Positions 13,623 to 15,761 of a DNA stretch of 15,761 bases are shown piece after piece. Source of the DNA: Candidatus Poseidonia sp. (lineage in GTDB: Archaea > Thermoplasmatota > Poseidoniia > Poseidoniales > Poseidoniaceae). Made by a program: the position numbers and the translations under genes. A model generated the notes under the pieces. The model was not told where the DNA came from. It searched no databases and was given only the letters and a program-made list of their open reading frames with translations. The stretch is taken from NCBI GenBank assembly GCA_013330155.1, contig DUIU01000214.1, forward strand, positions 1 through 15,761. The letters run 5' to 3'. The number at the start of each line of letters is the position of its first letter. Position 1 is the first letter of the stretch.

Positions 13623-14963
13623 TCATCCAAGAAGTTCTTGGTGCATGTCGATGTATTGAATGGTGATGTCACCGTTGTTGAAATCCTCTTCATCCATGAT
13701 GCGGCGATGGAGCGGAATCAGGTGCTCAACGCCGGTGATCATGGTCTCGTCCAACGCCGTTTTCATGCGTCGAACAGCGTCTTCACGGTTGTGGCCCCAA
13801 ACGAGTAATTTGGCTAGCAGCGAGTCGAAACAACCCGGCATTTCGTAGCCAGGGTGGGCATGTGTGTCACATCGAATTCCAAACCCACTTGGGAAATGGC
13901 ACTCCCACAACCGACCCGGACTGGGGACAAACTCACGAGGGTCTTCGGCGTTGAGGCGGCACTGGATGGCGTGGCCTCGCCAGGCGATGTCCTCCTGTTT
14001 GAGGGGCAAGGCTTCCCCTTGAGCGACACGAATTCCCAACTCGACGAGGTTGTATCCAGTGATGAGTTCAGTTACGGTGTGTTCGACTTGGACCCGAGGA
14101 TTGACCTCAAGGAAGTAGAAGTCGCCGTTGGCGTCTCGAAGGAATTCAAAGGTAGCTAGGCCCTTGTAGCCCACGGACTCTGCGCCTTTGCAGACCAAGT
14201 CGCCGATTTCAGCTCGCTTCTCATCGGTCAACCAAGGGCCTTCTTCAACCAACTTTTGATGGCGTCGTTGGATGGAACAGAAGCGTTCTCCAAAGTGAAT
14301 GGCCTTTTTCCCATCACCCAAGACTTGGAATTCAACGTGTTGCGCACCTTGTATGTACTTCTCCACGAAGACCCGTTCATCACCAAACGCCGATTTAGCA
14401 CGGGACTGGCAGAGTTTGAGGGCACTTTCGAACTCATCGGCTTTCTGGACGATCTGCATGCCGATGCCACCGCCTCCAGCAGCGGCTTTGATGATGACTG
14501 GATAACCGATTTCGTCGGCAAGCGAACTGGCCACCTCGGCGCTTGAAATGGGTTCAGAGGAGCCTTTGGCTGTTGGTAGGCCGGCTGCTTCCATGGCGGC
14601 TCGGGCTTCGATTTTATCGCCGAGGAGCGTGATGACGCCGGACGCAGGTCCGATGAAGGTGATCCCTTCCTCTTCGAGCCGGGCGACAAAGGCGGCGTTC
14701 TCGGCGAGGAAACCGTATCCAGGGTGGACGGCATCGCATTCCAATTCTTTGGCCGCTTGAACCACCGCTTCAATGTCAAGGTAGGAATCAAGCGGGTTGG
14801 TGCGGTAGTTCGGATACGCGATGTCGGCCATCTGAACGGGCAAGGAGAGGCGGTCCTCTCGACCATGAATGATGGCGGCTTCGATGCCCATGTCTCGAAG
14901 GGTGCGGAGGATGCGCAGGGCGATTTCACCACGGTTTGCAATCAGGACGCGCTTGAATCCCAT
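13623..14963 (-). CDS. accC: Biotin carboxylase subunit of an acyl-CoA (acetyl/propionyl) or pyruvate carboxylase
   Basis: A 446-residue stand-alone biotin carboxylase that uses ATP and bicarbonate to carboxylate biotin on a carrier protein. The order of motifs is complete: KRVLIANRGEIA at the N-terminus, HPGYGFLAEN (80-89), GDK (115-117), the ATP-grasp lysine K159 in VIIKAAAGGGGIGMQ, RHQKLVEE (234-241), FLEVNPRVQVEHTVTE (284-299) with E286, N288 and R290, and FGIRCD followed by PGYEMPGCFDSLLAKL. The glycine loop reads GGGGIGM rather than the E. coli-type GGGGRGM, a variant I believe is common in other carboxylases. The protein lacks a biotinyl domain, so the carrier and carboxyltransferase must be encoded outside this window. 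Whether the holoenzyme acts on acetyl-CoA, propionyl-CoA or pyruvate cannot be told; in archaea, acetyl/propionyl-CoA carboxylase is a common assignment. It is the first gene of a two-gene unit with the PfkB kinase. Confidence 0.93.
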   Translation of the reverse strand: MGFKRVLIANRGEIALRILRTLRDMGIEAAIIHGREDRLSLPVQMADIAYPNYRTNPLDSYLDIEAVVQAAKELECDAVHPGYGFLAENAAFVARLEEEGITFIGPASGVITLLGDKIEARAAMEAAGLPTAKGSSEPISSAEVASSLADEIGYPVIIKAAAGGGGIGMQIVQKADEFESALKLCQSRAKSAFGDERVFVEKYIQGAQHVEFQVLGDGKKAIHFGERFCSIQRRHQKLVEEGPWLTDEKRAEIGDLVCKGAESVGYKGLATFEFLRDANGDFYFLEVNPRVQVEHTVTELITGYNLVELGIRVAQGEALPLKQEDIAWRGHAIQCRLNAEDPREFVPSPGRLWECHFPSGFGIRCDTHAHPGYEMPGCFDSLLAKLLVWGHNREDAVRRMKTALDETMITGVEHLIPLHRRIMDEEDFNNGDITIQYIDMHQELLG

Positions 14964-15158
14964 AGCCTACGGGCAACCGAAGCAATCTATGAGCAAAGCG
15001 GTGCGATAACACGACAAAACGATATTCCTACAGAACCATCTCATGAGCGGGCGAATACGGTGAAATCACGACATAAACACGCTCGTTCTTTACATAAACA
15101 TACATATTTTTTGTTTTACCCGCCGAACATTGATATCAAGACACGCCCATGGCTATGC
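14964..15158. promoter_or_regulatory. AT-rich divergent promoter region with a spaced direct repeat
   Basis: This 195-bp spacer separates the divergent biotin carboxylase and SLOG-protein starts. The part near 15065-15118 is markedly more AT-rich than its surroundings. ACATAAACA occurs at 15071-15079 and 15092-15100, 21 bp apart (two helical turns), which would suit a dimeric regulator. CATATTTTTTG (about 15103-15113) is a good TATA candidate for the plus-strand gene, implying a start near 15130-15138 and a leader of about 20-30 nt. No strong TATA element was seen close to the carboxylase start, and no Shine-Dalgarno precedes the SLOG ATG. Confidence 0.5.
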
Positions 15159-15623
15159 ATGAGCGGAAGGACGTTGACGGGAACCGAGGTCATTGAGGCC
15201 CTCGCTGGAAAAGACCTCAATCAGGATGGACAAATCATCAATTTGATTGTCTGTGGTAACTCAAAATTTTACGATTACAGCTTCTTCGAAGACGAGATGA
15301 ACACGTGGTGCAAATACAACGGATTCCCAGATGTTGTTCTTCTTGGCGGAGCCAGTGGAGTGGACTACCTTGCTGAACGTTGGGCGGACAACCAAAATAT
15401 CCCCGTTGCCGTGTTTCGTGAAGCTTGGACCCAGCCTCGGCCGAATCAAGCCGAGGATTCTGGACGCCCCGAGGCCGTGGCTGATTTGGGAGAACGCATG
15501 ATGCGCCATGCCACCCATATGCTGGCGTTTCCTGGCCCTCAATCGGTGTGGACCAAACACATGATGGACATGGCCGGTGATGCAAGCATCCCGGTCGTGA
15601 GCGTCCCACTTCCGATGACGTGA
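15159..15623 (+). CDS. SLOG-fold nucleotide-binding protein (DUF2493/YspA, cpYpsA-like)
   Basis: A 154-residue Rossmann-like protein of the SLOG superfamily. Diagnostic pieces are the first strand with a phosphate-binding turn, IINLIVCGNS (26-35), then a helix, the second strand and glycine motif VVLLGGASGVDYLAERWA (59-76), IPVAVFREAW (81-90), a helix, and MLAFPGPQSVWTKHM (121-135). The VCGxxxF and GGAxGxDxxAExxA pattern is typical of the YspA/DUF2493 group, thought to bind a nucleotide or nucleotide-derived ligand. No enzymatic role is established for the group; relatives occur in phages and near stress or conflict genes. The ATG at 15159 was chosen because the fold begins shortly after it and the AT-rich promoter lies upstream; the longer open frame runs antisense through the carboxylase gene. 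The first 25 residues are an extension of unknown use. It appears to be a single-gene transcript ending directly against the convergent reductase gene. Confidence 0.8.
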   Translation: MSGRTLTGTEVIEALAGKDLNQDGQIINLIVCGNSKFYDYSFFEDEMNTWCKYNGFPDVVLLGGASGVDYLAERWADNQNIPVAVFREAWTQPRPNQAEDSGRPEAVADLGERMMRHATHMLAFPGPQSVWTKHMMDMAGDASIPVVSVPLPMT

Positions 15624-15761
15624 TCAGTACACGTCTCGGAGGTAACGCTTCTCTTCCCTCATCATCGTCTTTTCGATGAAGTGCGTAGCGTCGTCCTCGG
15701 ACATGCCACCGTGGTCGATGGCGATTTGAATCAAGGCTCGATGAACGTCTTTGGCCATGTA
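15624..15761 (-). CDS. C-terminus of a diflavin/CysJ-like NADPH reductase (truncated by window edge)
   Basis: Only the last 45 codons and the stop are present; the gene continues beyond the right edge. The visible end reads MAKDVHRALIQIA, then GGMSEDDA, then EKRYLRDVY and stop. This is the characteristic terminus of ferredoxin-NADP-reductase-type domains in sulfite reductase flavoprotein (CysJ) and cytochrome P450 reductases. These domains pass electrons from NADPH through FAD, and through FMN where a flavodoxin domain is fused; that domain cannot be seen here. The closeness to the CysJ ending (RRYxRDVY-like) favours that family, but a stand-alone reductase is possible. It is convergent with the SLOG gene, with the two stop codons directly adjacent in TGATCA (15621-15626). 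Confidence 0.75.
   Translation of the reverse strand, partial: YMAKDVHRALIQIAIDHGGMSEDDATHFIEKTMMREEKRYLRDVY

Noticed and set aside
14450..14500. GGGGIGM instead of GGGGRGM in the biotin carboxylase ATP loop as a sign of inactivity
   Set aside because: All other catalytic and ATP-grasp residues are in place, and I believe the Ile variant is common in active acyl-CoA and pyruvate carboxylases.
14724..15158. Upstream extension of the SLOG gene's reading frame to 14724
   Set aside because: This part is antisense to the start of biotin carboxylase and then crosses the AT-rich promoter region. The SLOG fold begins after the ATG at 15159.

Overview
The window looks archaeal, most likely from a planktonic marine Euryarchaeota/Thermoplasmatota lineage such as Marine Group II (Poseidoniales). 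That placement is an inference. It rests on a TATA-binding-protein-like gene, a SelB-like pseudo-GTPase of a type known from archaea, very large secreted proteins with one C-terminal membrane helix and an acidic cytoplasmic tail, and very tight gene packing with only some genes showing Shine-Dalgarno motifs. No rRNA, tRNA, CRISPR array, insertion sequence or phage module was seen.

Left part (1-9452, all minus strand). Five genes form one probable transcription unit, in the order: a 1965-residue membrane-anchored surface protein (9452-3555), a divergent TraB/PrgY-like protein (3545-2742), a divergent TBP-like protein (2725-2198), a TatD/COG1099-type metal-dependent hydrolase (2188-1322), and a second membrane-anchored protein with Ig/CARDB-like domains and an acidic tail (1238-153). 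The first four are separated by only 9-16 nt, and two junctions place a Shine-Dalgarno-like TGAGG over the upstream stop codon. The first 150 bases hold no gene but have a notable nested inverted-repeat structure.

Middle part (9453-12683, plus strand). Divergent from the surface protein is a hotdog-fold acyl-CoA thioesterase (9584-10054), then a SelB/EF-Tu-like protein whose G-domain motifs are all degraded (10095-11120), then a membrane protein with a PH-like fold split by a membrane hairpin and a long disordered tail (11211-12683).

Right part (12684-15761). A biotin carboxylase (14963-13623) and a PfkB-family sugar/nucleoside kinase (13608-12685) form a minus-strand pair that abuts the preceding gene tail to tail with one base between stops. 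Divergent from the carboxylase across a 195-bp AT-rich region is a SLOG-fold (DUF2493/YspA-like) protein (15159-15623). Its stop codon directly abuts the stop of a truncated diflavin-reductase (CysJ-like) gene that enters from the right edge.

Most interesting are two degenerate relatives of core information-processing proteins, one of TBP and one of a translational GTPase. Both keep the fold pattern but lack the residues their relatives need for normal DNA kinking or GTP hydrolysis. The TBP-like gene lies in an operon with surface proteins and a TraB-like protein, an arrangement I do not recognise from described systems.
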